Shown here piece by piece: positions 16,170-24,214 of a DNA stretch of 36,954 bases; within the stretch, counting starts at the first letter, position 1; every line of letters starts with the position of its first letter. The stretch is from assembly GCA_018064905.1 (NCBI GenBank), contig JAGHUJ010000203.1, positions 1 through 36,954 on the forward strand. The letters are read 5' to 3'. Source of the DNA: Candidatus Treponema equifaecale (GTDB taxonomy: Bacteria > Spirochaetota > Spirochaetia > Treponematales > Treponemataceae). Below the pieces are notes generated by a model. The model did no database searches and was not told the DNA's origin. It saw only the letters and a program-made list of their open reading frames with translations. The position numbers were made by a program, and so were the translations under genes.

Positions 16170-16198
16170 TTGAAAATATACCCTATTTTCCGTAAAAT
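16170..16198 (+). promoter_or_regulatory. Sigma-70 promoter for outer-membrane barrel gene
   Basis: TTGAAA (16170-16175), 17 bases, TAAAAT (16193-16198): each hexamer matches 5 of 6 consensus bases at ideal spacing. The predicted start near 16205 leaves a leader of about 37 bases with GAGGA before the ATG. Confidence 0.6.
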
Positions 16199-16241
16199 TA
16201 CTATCTATAAAATATTAGAATAATATTAGTTTTGAGGACCT

Positions 16242-16859
16242 ATGAAACGCTTTCTTGCACTTTTCTGTGCGCTTTTTATGATTTCTTCATTTGCATTTGC
16301 TGATGATGACATGGATAAAGATGAGTCAGAATCATCAAAAAATGTAACTACAACAATCCAATACAATGAACCAGGCGACCAGTACATAAAGATTGGACTT
16401 ATGGTTTCAATGCCGTTGAATTTCGGTGGATCCTTTCCTTTGTTCAGAGATGGAAATCTTTCCACAGGTGGTGCAGGAACTTTGGGATACCACAGATTTG
16501 TTTCAAACTGGGTGTCATGGGGATTTGATGTTCATTTTGGCTATCATCCAACAATCGGTGAAAATATCTTCACTTATATTCCATTGGTTTTGACCGCAAC
16601 AGTTCAGCCAACCTACAACCGTTTTGAATTCCCAATTACATTGGGTGTTGGTGCGGCAATGGAAAACTACCTGAACAGAACATATTTTCCAGGTCTGATC
16701 ATAAAACCACAGGCTGGTGTTTTCTTTAGAGCAACTCCAAGCTGGTCATTTGGTCTTGAAGGAGACTTTACCTATATGCCTCAGTGGTATTCAGATTCAG
16801 AAAAAAATGACTACGGATTATTTGGTTCCTTTGTGCTTTCAGCAAGATACCACTTCTAG
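16242..16859 (+). CDS. Small outer-membrane beta-barrel protein, hypothetical
   Basis: The protein has 205 residues and no named family that I can fix. A signal peptide (MKRFLALFCALFMISSFAFA) is followed by a short acidic segment (DDDMDKDESESS). Alternating-hydrophobic strands then continue to the end (YIKIGLMVSMPLNFGG, VSWGFDVHFGYHP, FEFPITLGVGAAME, WSFGLEGDFTYMPQWY, GLFGSFVLSARYHF). The final residue is Phe, the usual outer-membrane barrel insertion signal. Size fits an 8-stranded barrel. GAGGA lies about 5 bases before the ATG. The lipoprotein gene downstream is 18 bases away, so the two are probably one transcript. Confidence 0.75.
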   Translation: MKRFLALFCALFMISSFAFADDDMDKDESESSKNVTTTIQYNEPGDQYIKIGLMVSMPLNFGGSFPLFRDGNLSTGGAGTLGYHRFVSNWVSWGFDVHFGYHPTIGENIFTYIPLVLTATVQPTYNRFEFPITLGVGAAMENYLNRTYFPGLIIKPQAGVFFRATPSWSFGLEGDFTYMPQWYSDSEKNDYGLFGSFVLSARYHF

Positions 16860-16877
16860 GCAAGGCAGGAAAATAGA

Positions 16878-17954
16878 ATGAAAAAGACATTTACAACAAT
16901 TTTTACAGCATTCTCCCTGATTGCTGCTTTTGCTTTATCTTCATGCAGTGACGTTATTTTTGATGAAATCCGAAAAGAAGTTAAGCTTGATGATCCACAA
17001 ATTTCCGGTGATATAAAATCAATTGTTCGCTTTACATATAATGACGGAAAATTGAATGAAGACGGAACTGAAGCATCACCAGAAAAACTTTTTGTCTGCA
17101 ACGGTAAAATTTACTACAAAACTGCTGATGCGGATAAATGTGACTGGACCCGCGTTGAAAATGCTCCTTCAAATGCCTATGCCATTGCTGCGGATAGTGA
17201 ATATCTTTATGCTGTAGCACTTCCTTTTGCTAAAGACGGTGACGGATACAATGTTCCTGTTGGACGGTATCTGTATTGTTATAGCGACAATGAGTGGAAA
17301 AAAATAAAGGAATTTGAAAATACTTCAACAAAATCAGTTCTTTTCTGTACCAATAGTGTTAATAAGGCCAACAGAAAGGCTTACTTCAGATTTGGCACAG
17401 AGGTTTTTGAATTGAAAGGAACAGAAGAGCCTCAGACTGTTTCTGAAGGCAGTGTAAATGTTCTTAATGATCAGAAACTGACAGATGCAAGAAATGCTGT
17501 CTGGTTCAATGGAAGTGTTTATCTTACTTCGGCTGATGCAATTGCTACAGATGCAACCGAATCTGAATATATTTATTACGGAAGCCAGAATTCAGTTTAT
17601 TATTCAACTGATGCTGCAACCTGGACTTCTAAGAAATTTGATTGTTCTTCAATCAAAACAATTGCATATACCACGGATTATCTGATTTTGGGTACTTCTG
17701 ATGGAATTGAGCATGTTTCACTTGATAATAATGTTCCAGATGCTTTGTCAAGTTGGAGCAACAATGCTCAGTCTGCTTTGAGTTCATATTATCTGATTCA
17801 GTGTGTGCTCGTTGTTGATCCTTCGAAAGCTGAATCTCAAACAAATATCTATGCTTCAATTGATTTTTCAGGAAGAACAGGTTCAGTAACTCCAGAAAAC
17901 GTAGGACTTTGGTCTTGCTATCCGCTTGTAAAGAATCAGTGGAACCGAGAATAA
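16878..17954 (+). CDS. Hypothetical lipoprotein, possible beta-propeller
   Basis: The protein has 358 residues with a lipoprotein signal ending ALSSC (Cys23). Function is unknown. The mature sequence contains several strand-turn-strand units such as LFVCNGKIYYKTADADKCDWTR, VWFNGSVYLTSAD and VYYSTDAATWTSKKF; the last resembles the Asp-box/BNR style seen in beta-propellers, so a propeller fold is a reasonable guess but not shown. AGGCAGGAAAA precedes the ATG. It is coupled to the upstream barrel gene and followed by a rho-independent terminator, forming a two-gene envelope unit. Confidence 0.75.
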   Translation: MKKTFTTIFTAFSLIAAFALSSCSDVIFDEIRKEVKLDDPQISGDIKSIVRFTYNDGKLNEDGTEASPEKLFVCNGKIYYKTADADKCDWTRVENAPSNAYAIAADSEYLYAVALPFAKDGDGYNVPVGRYLYCYSDNEWKKIKEFENTSTKSVLFCTNSVNKANRKAYFRFGTEVFELKGTEEPQTVSEGSVNVLNDQKLTDARNAVWFNGSVYLTSADAIATDATESEYIYYGSQNSVYYSTDAATWTSKKFDCSSIKTIAYTTDYLILGTSDGIEHVSLDNNVPDALSSWSNNAQSALSSYYLIQCVLVVDPSKAESQTNIYASIDFSGRTGSVTPENVGLWSCYPLVKNQWNRE

Positions 17955-17983
17955 ATCGAACTAAAAATACTTTCTTTATGCTT

Positions 17984-18010
17984 GTCCCGCATCACTTGCG
18001 GGCATTTTTT
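17984..18010 (+). terminator. Rho-independent terminator after lipoprotein gene
   Basis: CCCGC (17986-17990), a 7-base loop, GCGGG (17998-18002), then CA and a run of six T. It ends only 4 bases before the rarA promoter hexamer, so terminator and promoter are packed together. Confidence 0.8.
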
Positions 18011-18011
18011 G

Positions 18012-18020
18012 TGCTATAAT
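18012..18020 (+). promoter_or_regulatory. Extended -10 promoter abutting the rarA start codon
   Basis: TG-C-TATAAT (18012-18020) is a perfect extended -10 element. Only 5 bases separate TATAAT from the ATG at 18026, and no ribosome site is present, so the transcript is predicted to begin at or next to the A of the start codon (leaderless). Confidence 0.6.
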
Positions 18021-18025
18021 AAATT

Positions 18026-20461
18026 ATGTCTGATTTGTTTGACAATCCACAGGAAAAAAAACAGCCTCTTGCAGCCCGAATGCGTCCCCGTAATTTGGAT
18101 GAATATATCGGGCAGGATCACATTGTTGGCAAGGGGCGTTTGCTGCGACGTGCTATTGCCGCTGATCAGCTTACTTCAGTAATTTTCTATGGGCCTCCGG
18201 GAACTGGAAAGACAACTCTTGCCCGGGTAATCGCAAATCATACAAAATCAAATTTCATCACGCTGAATGCGGTTCTTACTGGTGTTGCGGATATTCGTGC
18301 CGCTATTAAAAATGCTGATGATTTCTTTAAGCTCTATAACCGTCGTACAATTCTGTTTGTTGATGAGGTTCACCGCTGGAACAAAGCTCAGCAGGATGCA
18401 CTTTTGCCATGGGTTGAAAATGGTACAATAATTCTGATTGGTGCTACAACAGAAAATCCGTTTTTTGAAGTTAACAAGGCCCTTGTAAGCCGTTCCAGAG
18501 TTTTTCAGCTTAAGCCCCTTACAAAAGAAGATTTGATGAAAGCGGCCCTGATGGCATTGTCTGATGTGGAACGGGGTTATGGTCACTGGAAAGTTGAATT
18601 TGAAAAAGGTGCATTGGAACATCTGGTGGACACAGCCAATGGTGATGCCAGATCTCTTTTGAATGCCCTGGAACTTGCAGTTGAGACTACTCCAGAAAAA
18701 TGGGATCCAACAGCAAGAATTCCGACTCCAGCCTACGGAAGCACAATTTATATTTCCAAGGAAACTTCGGAAGAGTCCATTCAGAAAAAAGTTGTTCTTT
18801 ATGACCGCGACGGTGACTATCACTACGACATTATTTCAGCATTTATAAAATCTTTGCGAGGACGGGATCCTGATGCGGCTATGTATTGGCTTGCAAGAAT
18901 GGTTCGGGCTGGTGAAGATCCTCATTTCATTTTCAGACGAATGTTGATTTCTGCTTGCGAGGACACTGGTTTAGCTGATCCCTATGCTTTGGGCGTTGTA
19001 ACAAGCTGTGCGGACGCTTTTGACAGAGTTGGTTTACCAGAAGGCCGATATCATCTTGCACACGCAGCACTTTATCTGGCAACTGCGCCTAAATCAAATT
19101 CCAGCATGGCTTTTTTTGATGCACTTGCTTCAGTTGAAAAGGAAGATACAGAAGTTCCTAATCATTTAAGGGACAGTTCAAGAGATGCTGAAGGCTTTGG
19201 TCACGGTGACGGCTATCTTTATCCACATGCCTACAGGGACCATTGGGTTGCTCAACAGTATTTGCCGGGAGAACTGGTTGGAAGAGTTTTCTATACTCCA
19301 ACAAGTCAGGGGTATGAAGCCAAAATCCGTGATGAAGTTCTGAGCCGCCGTGAAATGCAGATTTCTTCAATTCTTGAAAATATTGGCCCAGAAAAACCGG
19401 ACACTGGTGCAAGCTGCGGAATGCATCCCCTTCCCCATTTTGCTGATGATTATTCAAATCCAATCGGCGAATGGTGGATAAATCAGAATTTTAAGCAGAA
19501 CAATACAGTAAAAAAAGAAAATCTCACATTCAGTCCGAAGGATGAACGAAAAGAATCAGCTTTGGATCGGGCTGACAAAACCTGGCGAAGCAGACTGGAT
19601 TCAAACCGTGCAGAAGTTTTGCTTTCGATTCGAGAAGCAATGGTTCAACTTGCTCAGCTCACCCGCCACACCAGAAGTCTTGTCTGGAATGCTGATGACG
19701 GACTTTTGCTCTGGGATATTAGTCGAAAGACACCAGAAGGAATCACCTGCGGAATTTGCCGAACCAGCAAAGGCAAAGAAATTATGGAACAGTATGGCCG
19801 CACATTGGACGATTTGGACAGACCAATGTTGGTAACCCGTCCACAAACAACAGAAAATTTTTTAAGCGGCGATGTGTTCAAGCAAATACTCGGGGATTTT
19901 TCAGAAAAAGAAATTATTTTTGACAGAATTTTCTTCCGTGATCCATTTACCACACAGGATTCAGCAGATGTGCTTGCCTATGCACTGGGTGAAGCCAAAG
20001 AAATGCTGTCAGATGAAGCTAAAATTGTAATTTCCCAGAGAATTCCGTGTAATGGTCAGAGAATCAGTGAGCTGGTGGAAAATCAGGTGCTGAACCGATA
20101 CGGTGTTGAGAATTTTGACGCAATTTTAAAGAAAATGGAAATTGCTGAAAATGAATTCTTCAATGATCAGGAAAATCCGCTTTTTGCATGGAATGCAGCT
20201 TCTGTGGTTCAGACTTTTAAGGACAAGGGTTTTGAAGTAAAGTCAGCCACAAAGGTAGTTGAAGAAAAGCGCAGAATTTCAGAGGCTGAAATTGCAAAGT
20301 GGTTTGACTCAAAGAATTCCAGTTATGGTTCTGCCCTTTACAATGCTGTTGGCGGCGAGGATTTGGAGAAAATCAAGAATTTACTTTTAACTGCAAGCCA
20401 GAAAACATTATTCACATGGAAAACAGAAATTGAGTTTATGACCGTTTCTGTGATAAAATAA
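18026..20461 (+). CDS. RarA/MgsA-type AAA+ ATPase fused to a methyltransferase-like domain
   Basis: The N-terminal part (residues about 1-440) is a RarA/MgsA recombination ATPase acting at stalled forks: LAARMRPRNLDEYIGQDHIVG, Walker A GPPGTGKTT (56-64), Walker B ILFVDEVH (109-116), sensor LIGATTENP, and the C-terminal core with YLPGELVGRVFYTPTSQGYE. The remaining 370 residues are a separate domain. Residues about 535-690 have a Rossmann-like order (SLVWNADDGLLLWDISRKTPEG, then RPMLVTRP and IFDRIFFRDPF) that resembles class I methyltransferases, although the glycine-rich motif is degraded. Similar RarA/unknown-domain fusions occur in other bacteria (cyanobacteria, for example), so the fusion is real and not a frameshift. 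Total length is 811 aa against about 440 for ordinary RarA. Confidence 0.9.
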   Translation: MSDLFDNPQEKKQPLAARMRPRNLDEYIGQDHIVGKGRLLRRAIAADQLTSVIFYGPPGTGKTTLARVIANHTKSNFITLNAVLTGVADIRAAIKNADDFFKLYNRRTILFVDEVHRWNKAQQDALLPWVENGTIILIGATTENPFFEVNKALVSRSRVFQLKPLTKEDLMKAALMALSDVERGYGHWKVEFEKGALEHLVDTANGDARSLLNALELAVETTPEKWDPTARIPTPAYGSTIYISKETSEESIQKKVVLYDRDGDYHYDIISAFIKSLRGRDPDAAMYWLARMVRAGEDPHFIFRRMLISACEDTGLADPYALGVVTSCADAFDRVGLPEGRYHLAHAALYLATAPKSNSSMAFFDALASVEKEDTEVPNHLRDSSRDAEGFGHGDGYLYPHAYRDHWVAQQYLPGELVGRVFYTPTSQGYEAKIRDEVLSRREMQISSILENIGPEKPDTGASCGMHPLPHFADDYSNPIGEWWINQNFKQNNTVKKENLTFSPKDERKESALDRADKTWRSRLDSNRAEVLLSIREAMVQLAQLTRHTRSLVWNADDGLLLWDISRKTPEGITCGICRTSKGKEIMEQYGRTLDDLDRPMLVTRPQTTENFLSGDVFKQILGDFSEKEIIFDRIFFRDPFTTQDSADVLAYALGEAKEMLSDEAKIVISQRIPCNGQRISELVENQVLNRYGVENFDAILKKMEIAENEFFNDQENPLFAWNAASVVQTFKDKGFEVKSATKVVEEKRRISEAEIAKWFDSKNSSYGSALYNAVGGEDLEKIKNLLLTASQKTLFTWKTEIEFMTVSVIK

Positions 20462-20470
20462 AGAAAATTC

Positions 20471-20528
20471 GGTCATTGAGCCTGTCGAAATGACCAAATT
20501 AAAGGTGGTTTCGACAGGCTCAACCACC
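20471..20528. repeat. Nested inverted repeat with TTGAGCCTGTCGAAA core
   Basis: TTGAGCCTGTCGAAA (20476-20490) and its exact complement (20509-20523) form a 15-bp stem. Each arm also closes on itself: GGTCATT with AATGACC (20471-20495) and GGTGGTT with AACCACC (20504-20528). The arms differ in sequence at the ends but keep pairing, so both folds are maintained. It sits between rarA and the ribosome site of adk. Confidence 0.8.
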
Positions 20529-20545
20529 GCTAGGAGCAATTACAA

Positions 20546-21178
20546 ATGAATTTTATTTTTTTAGGCCCACCAGGAGCTGGTAAAGGAACACTTGCAAAGG
20601 AAGTTGCAGCTGCTTACGGAATTCCACACATTTCTACAGGTGACATTTTCCGCGAAAACATCAAGAACGGAACAGAACTCGGAAAAAAAGCAAAGGCAAT
20701 CATTGATGCCGGCGGACTTGTTTCTGACGAAATCACAATCGGTCTTGTAAAGGACAGACTTTCAAAGGACGATACAAAAGCTGGTTACATCCTTGACGGA
20801 TTCCCACGCACAATTCCACAGGCTGAAGCTTTGGCAGAATTTGCTACAATCGATGCTGCCGTAAACTTTGACATTGAAGACAATGCTGTAGTTGACCGTC
20901 TTGGCGGACGCATCTGCTGCAAAGAATGTGGTCAGATGTTCCACGCAAAGAACAACCCACCAAAAGTTGAAGGCAAATGCGACAAATGTGGTGGCGAACT
21001 CTACACACGCGATGACGACAAGCCAGAATCAATCAAGCACAGACTTGAAGTTTACCGCGAATCAACAGCACCTCTCATTGACTTCTACAAGGCAAAGGGA
21101 AATCTGGTAGACGTAGACGCAAAACCAGCCCCAGAAAAAGTTCTCGTTGAGTTTAAAAATAAATTTCCTAAGAACTAA
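20546..21178 (+). CDS. adk: Adenylate kinase, zinc-type
   Basis: This enzyme catalyses ATP + AMP <-> 2 ADP in the cytoplasm. The 210-residue product has the P-loop GPPGAGKGT (7-15), the AMP-binding STGDIFRENIK (30-40), LDGFPRTIPQAEAL (83-96), and a long LID domain with four cysteines at about 125, 128, 145 and 148 (CKECG...CDKCGG), which indicates a structural zinc site as in Gram-positive-type enzymes. AGGAG lies 9 bases before the ATG. Its only upstream leader is the inverted repeat at 20471-20528. Confidence 0.98.
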   Translation: MNFIFLGPPGAGKGTLAKEVAAAYGIPHISTGDIFRENIKNGTELGKKAKAIIDAGGLVSDEITIGLVKDRLSKDDTKAGYILDGFPRTIPQAEALAEFATIDAAVNFDIEDNAVVDRLGGRICCKECGQMFHAKNNPPKVEGKCDKCGGELYTRDDDKPESIKHRLEVYRESTAPLIDFYKAKGNLVDVDAKPAPEKVLVEFKNKFPKN

Positions 21179-21194
21179 TTTGTGGTGAGCTGTC

Positions 21195-21217
21195 ATTATC
21201 GGGCGTGACCCGATAAT
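21195..21217. repeat. Short hairpin ATTATCGGG/CCCGATAAT
   Basis: A 9-bp perfect stem with a 5-base loop lies between adk and its terminator. The ATCGGG...CCCGAT pattern is of a type often seen as a dispersed intergenic repeat; there are no other copies in this window. Confidence 0.5.
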
Positions 21218-21230
21218 CTCTAACAAAAAA

Positions 21231-21265
21231 AGCCCGCAATTCACTTATTCCGTGAATTGCGGGCT
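21231..21265. terminator. Bidirectional terminator between adk and uxaC
   Basis: A perfect 14-bp stem (AGCCCGCAATTCAC with GTGAATTGCGGGCT) and a 7-base loop are flanked by an A-run on the left and a T-run on the right. It serves both convergent genes. Confidence 0.93.
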
Positions 21266-21281
21266 TTTTCGTCATATTTTA

Positions 21282-22691
21282 TTACTTACCAAAATATGCT
21301 TCAGCATTTCCAAAAGAAATGTCCTTAACAATCTTTGTAAGCATCTTCATATCTGCAGGATATTCACCGTTTTCTGCCCATCCACCAATGATGTTACAGA
21401 GAATGCGGCGGAAATATTCGTGGCGAGAGTATGAAAGGAATGAACGAGAGTCAGTAAGCATACCAACGAATGCTGGAATCATGCCAAGGTTTCCGAGAAC
21501 CTTAATCTGCTGTTCCATACCGTCTTTGTGATCACAGAACCACCATCCAGAACCGAGCTGAATCTTACCTTTGATTCCGCCACCCTGGAAACAACCCATG
21601 ATTGTACCGATTGAGTAGTAATCCTTTGGATTGAGAGTGTAAAGAATTGTTTTTGGTGTGCCGCCGGCAGCTTCAATCAAAGAAAGAAGACCTGCGAGGT
21701 TTTCAGCAACTGGTTTGTCGTGTGAACCGTCGAAACCTGTATCTGGACCAAGTTTAGCAAACATAGCCTTGTTGTTGTCGCGGATAGCGTTCATATGCCA
21801 CTGCTGAACGATTCCTCTCTGTTCATAAGCACGGCCCAAAGCAACGAGAACCTTAGTCTTGTAAGCTTCAGCTTCAGCTTCTGAAATTACTTCACCCTTC
21901 AATGCACGAGCTACAACTGCATCGATGTTAGCATCTGTATCAACCTTGCATGGTGGATATTCAAGAGCGTGGTCAGAAGCCTTACAACCCATTTCAATGA
22001 AGAAATCGAGACGTTTGATAAGAGCAGCAATTACGTCATCAGAAGTTTTGATTTCCATTCCTGCAACTTTAGCAAGCTGTTCAATGTATCCCTTGTAAGT
22101 TGGGAGGTTGATGTTGATTGCTTTGTCTGGGCGGTATGAAGGGCGAACCTTTGTAGCAATCTTACCGATTGGTGCAGTACCGTCAGCAATAGCCTTGTGG
22201 TATTCAAGTGAGTCGATTGGATCATCAGTTGTACCAACAGCGTAAACATGGAATTTTTCAAAAATACCCTTTACTGAAAGTTCATCGCTCTGAAGCATAG
22301 CATTAGCCTTTTCCCAGATGCGTGGTGCTGATTCAACAGTAAGTGGTTCGTAAATTCCAAAGTAGCGCTGAAGTTCAAGGTGTGTCCAGTGATAAAGTGG
22401 GTTTCCGATAAGGTGTTCGATTGTTTCTGCCCACTTAAGGAATTTTTCATAGTCAGGTTTGTCGCCAGTGATGTAGTCTTCAGTGATACCGTAAGTTCTC
22501 ATCTGACGCCATTTGTAGTGGTCTCCACCAAGCCAGATTTCAGTCAGATTCTTGAATTTTTTGTTTTCAGCAATCTGAGCTGGAATGAGGTGACAGTGAT
22601 AGTCCCAAAGTGGCTCATCTTTACAAGCCGCAAAAAGCTTCTGAGCTGTTTCTGTTTCCAGCAAGAAGTTTTCGTCCATGAATTTTTTCAT
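21282..22691 (-). CDS. uxaC: Glucuronate/galacturonate isomerase
   Basis: UxaC isomerises D-glucuronate to fructuronate and D-galacturonate to tagaturonate, the entry step of hexuronate catabolism in the cytoplasm. The 469-residue product has the family's metal-site DYHCHL near residue 30, AENKKFKNLTEIWLGGDHYKWRQMR, and GTTDDPIDSLEYH, GSGWWFCDHKDGM and MLTDSRSFLSYSRHEYFRRIL further on. The ATG at 22691 is chosen because AAGGAA lies just upstream; an in-frame TTG 21 bases earlier lies inside a palindrome. The next pathway step, uxaB, is about 5 kb away. Confidence 0.96.
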   Translation of the reverse strand: MKKFMDENFLLETETAQKLFAACKDEPLWDYHCHLIPAQIAENKKFKNLTEIWLGGDHYKWRQMRTYGITEDYITGDKPDYEKFLKWAETIEHLIGNPLYHWTHLELQRYFGIYEPLTVESAPRIWEKANAMLQSDELSVKGIFEKFHVYAVGTTDDPIDSLEYHKAIADGTAPIGKIATKVRPSYRPDKAININLPTYKGYIEQLAKVAGMEIKTSDDVIAALIKRLDFFIEMGCKASDHALEYPPCKVDTDANIDAVVARALKGEVISEAEAEAYKTKVLVALGRAYEQRGIVQQWHMNAIRDNNKAMFAKLGPDTGFDGSHDKPVAENLAGLLSLIEAAGGTPKTILYTLNPKDYYSIGTIMGCFQGGGIKGKIQLGSGWWFCDHKDGMEQQIKVLGNLGMIPAFVGMLTDSRSFLSYSRHEYFRRILCNIIGGWAENGEYPADMKMLTKIVKDISFGNAEAYFGK

Positions 22692-22700
22692 TTGTATTTC

Positions 22701-22740
22701 CTTGTTAAACAAGGGGGTGGTTGATTCAGTCGAAACTACC
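22701..22740. repeat. Palindrome and TCGA-type hairpin in the uxaC leader
   Basis: CTTGTTAAACAAG (22701-22713) is a 13-base palindrome that includes part of the uxaC ribosome site. Next to it, GGTGGTT (22716-22722) pairs with AACTACC (22734-22740, one G-U pair) around TTCAGTCGA, matching the GGTGGTT arm of the repeat at 20504-20528. In the uxaC mRNA the first hairpin (CCTTG/CAAGG) would partly hide the ribosome site. Confidence 0.5.
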
Positions 22741-22808
22741 CTCTGTTTTTATTTGGTTTGCCTAGAATTTTATCACGAATTAAAGGAAAAGTATAGAAAA
22801 GAAATATT

Positions 22809-24155
22809 CTATAAATTTCTGGTTGCATTTTTGTACACAAAATAGAAATACACCATCAGCATTGCAGCCGTAATTCCCCAGCTGAACACATACAGAAGGA
22901 ACAGCGATTCCAAGGTTCTGTAATGAGCAAAAATCGTAAAAATCCACACAAGCCTGAACACACAGGAACCAATGATTACCATAATCGAAGGCACAAAGGT
23001 TTTTCCAAGACCACGGTTTGAAGCAATGGTACAGTCCATTAAAGAAGCCACACCAAAGGCATAAAAACGAATCTTGATAATTTCAATTCCTGCATCAACT
23101 ACCGAACGTTCGTTTGTAAAAAGTCCCATAAATGGTCTTCCAAACACCAGAAATAAGGTTCCAAGAACTGTAGCGGTCACAACAGAATAAAAAAGACAGA
23201 TGAAATAGCTGTTCAGAATACGTTTTTTGTTTGAGGCACCATAGTTCTGGCCAATAAAACTTGCACAGGCTGTATAAATAGAATTCAGAACAACATAAAT
23301 CAGGTTGTCGCCGTTTGAAGAAGCAGAGAATCCAGCTACAATTGCAGGTGAAAATGAATTCACACCGGACTGAACAAAAACATTTGCAAAGGCGAATATA
23401 CAGTTCTGCATTCCGGAAGGAACACCAACTTTTATAAGTCTTGCGGCCTTTTGTCTGCTCAACTGAATATTTCTGAAAGAAAATCTGTAGTCACCGATTC
23501 CTTTACAAATCGCCCTCAATGTCAAAAAGCAGGAAACATATTGTGCCGCAACTGTGGCAATAGCAACACCCATAACACCCATTTTGAACCAGGCCACAAG
23601 AATCAAATCCAGAATTACATTTACGACGCCAGCAGCAGCCAGGAAAACTAACGGTAGTTTGGTGTTTCCATAAGCATTCAAAATCGGATTGCCGAAATTA
23701 TAAAGAGCCACTGCAGGAATCGAAATCATGTATATTCTAAAATAAAGAATCGCTTCATCCAGAAATTCAGGTCTGGTCTTCATGGCCACCAGAACCTGTT
23801 CAGAAAATACAAGACCAAGCAAAGCCAGCACAATTCCAAATCCAAGACAGATTGCCCCGGCCGTAGAAACAGTTTCATTTATGTCCTTTTGACTTTTCTT
23901 GCCAATGTAAAAGGCCACCAGAACATTTATTCCGCCTCCGATTCCCAGCAAGAATCCGGTAAAAAAGAACAGCAGCTGAGTATTTGAACCAACCGCTCCC
24001 AAAGCAGAAGAACCGGCAAATCTTCCGACAATTGCCATGTCCGTAATCTGAAAAAGGTTCTGCAGCAAATTGGTGAACACCAGTGGCACGCTGAAAATAA
24101 AAATGCCTTTAAAAAGTGAGCCGGTTGTCATGTCCAGAGTTTTAGAAGAATTCAT
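22809..24155 (-). CDS. MATE family efflux transporter
   Basis: This is a cation-coupled multidrug or toxin exporter in the inner membrane. The 448-residue protein has twelve predicted helices in two similar halves. It opens with LDMTTGSLFKGIFIFSVPLVFTNLLQNLFQITDMAIVGRF, the standard MATE N-terminus, and contains SAIGAVG-like GSSALGAVGSN, QNYGASNKKRI between the halves, and conserved prolines. Substrate cannot be inferred. The start codon is preceded at 6 bases by TAAAAT on the same strand with no ribosome site, so it may also be leaderless; a second TATAAT 15 bases further up is an alternative. It is divergent from the GNAT gene (59 bases apart). Confidence 0.93.
   Translation of the reverse strand: MNSSKTLDMTTGSLFKGIFIFSVPLVFTNLLQNLFQITDMAIVGRFAGSSALGAVGSNTQLLFFFTGFLLGIGGGINVLVAFYIGKKSQKDINETVSTAGAICLGFGIVLALLGLVFSEQVLVAMKTRPEFLDEAILYFRIYMISIPAVALYNFGNPILNAYGNTKLPLVFLAAAGVVNVILDLILVAWFKMGVMGVAIATVAAQYVSCFLTLRAICKGIGDYRFSFRNIQLSRQKAARLIKVGVPSGMQNCIFAFANVFVQSGVNSFSPAIVAGFSASSNGDNLIYVVLNSIYTACASFIGQNYGASNKKRILNSYFICLFYSVVTATVLGTLFLVFGRPFMGLFTNERSVVDAGIEIIKIRFYAFGVASLMDCTIASNRGLGKTFVPSIMVIIGSCVFRLVWIFTIFAHYRTLESLFLLYVFSWGITAAMLMVYFYFVYKNATRNL
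23097..23115. repeat. Divergent copy of the AACTA..TAGTT palindrome
   Basis: AACTACCGAACGTTCGTTT lies in the MATE gene and has a perfect GAACGTTC centre. It resembles the variant at 8748-8765 when read on the other strand. Confidence 0.35.
23646..23659. repeat. 14-base palindrome AACTAACGGTAGTT
   Basis: A near-perfect copy inside the MATE gene; on the coding strand it is read as K-L-P-L-V. Confidence 0.55.
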
Positions 24156-24199
24156 AACTTGATTTTAGAACTTTTGAAATTATAAATAAATATGTTTTG

Positions 24200-24208
24200 T
24201 GATATAAT
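24200..24208 (+). promoter_or_regulatory. Extended -10 promoter abutting the acetyltransferase gene
   Basis: TG-A-TATAAT (24200-24208) ends 6 bases before the ATG at 24215. No ribosome site is present, so a leaderless transcript is predicted. Confidence 0.6.
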
Positions 24209-24214
24209 GAAAAA

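Noticed and set aside
18248..18823. A 191-codon open frame on the minus strand opposite rarA
   Set aside because: It mirrors the strongly conserved ATPase coding region, has no recognisable domain and no ribosome site.
11531..19227. Classical DnaA boxes TTATCCACA at 11531-11539 and 19219-19227
   Set aside because: Both are isolated and explained by codons of murD and rarA; no clustering.
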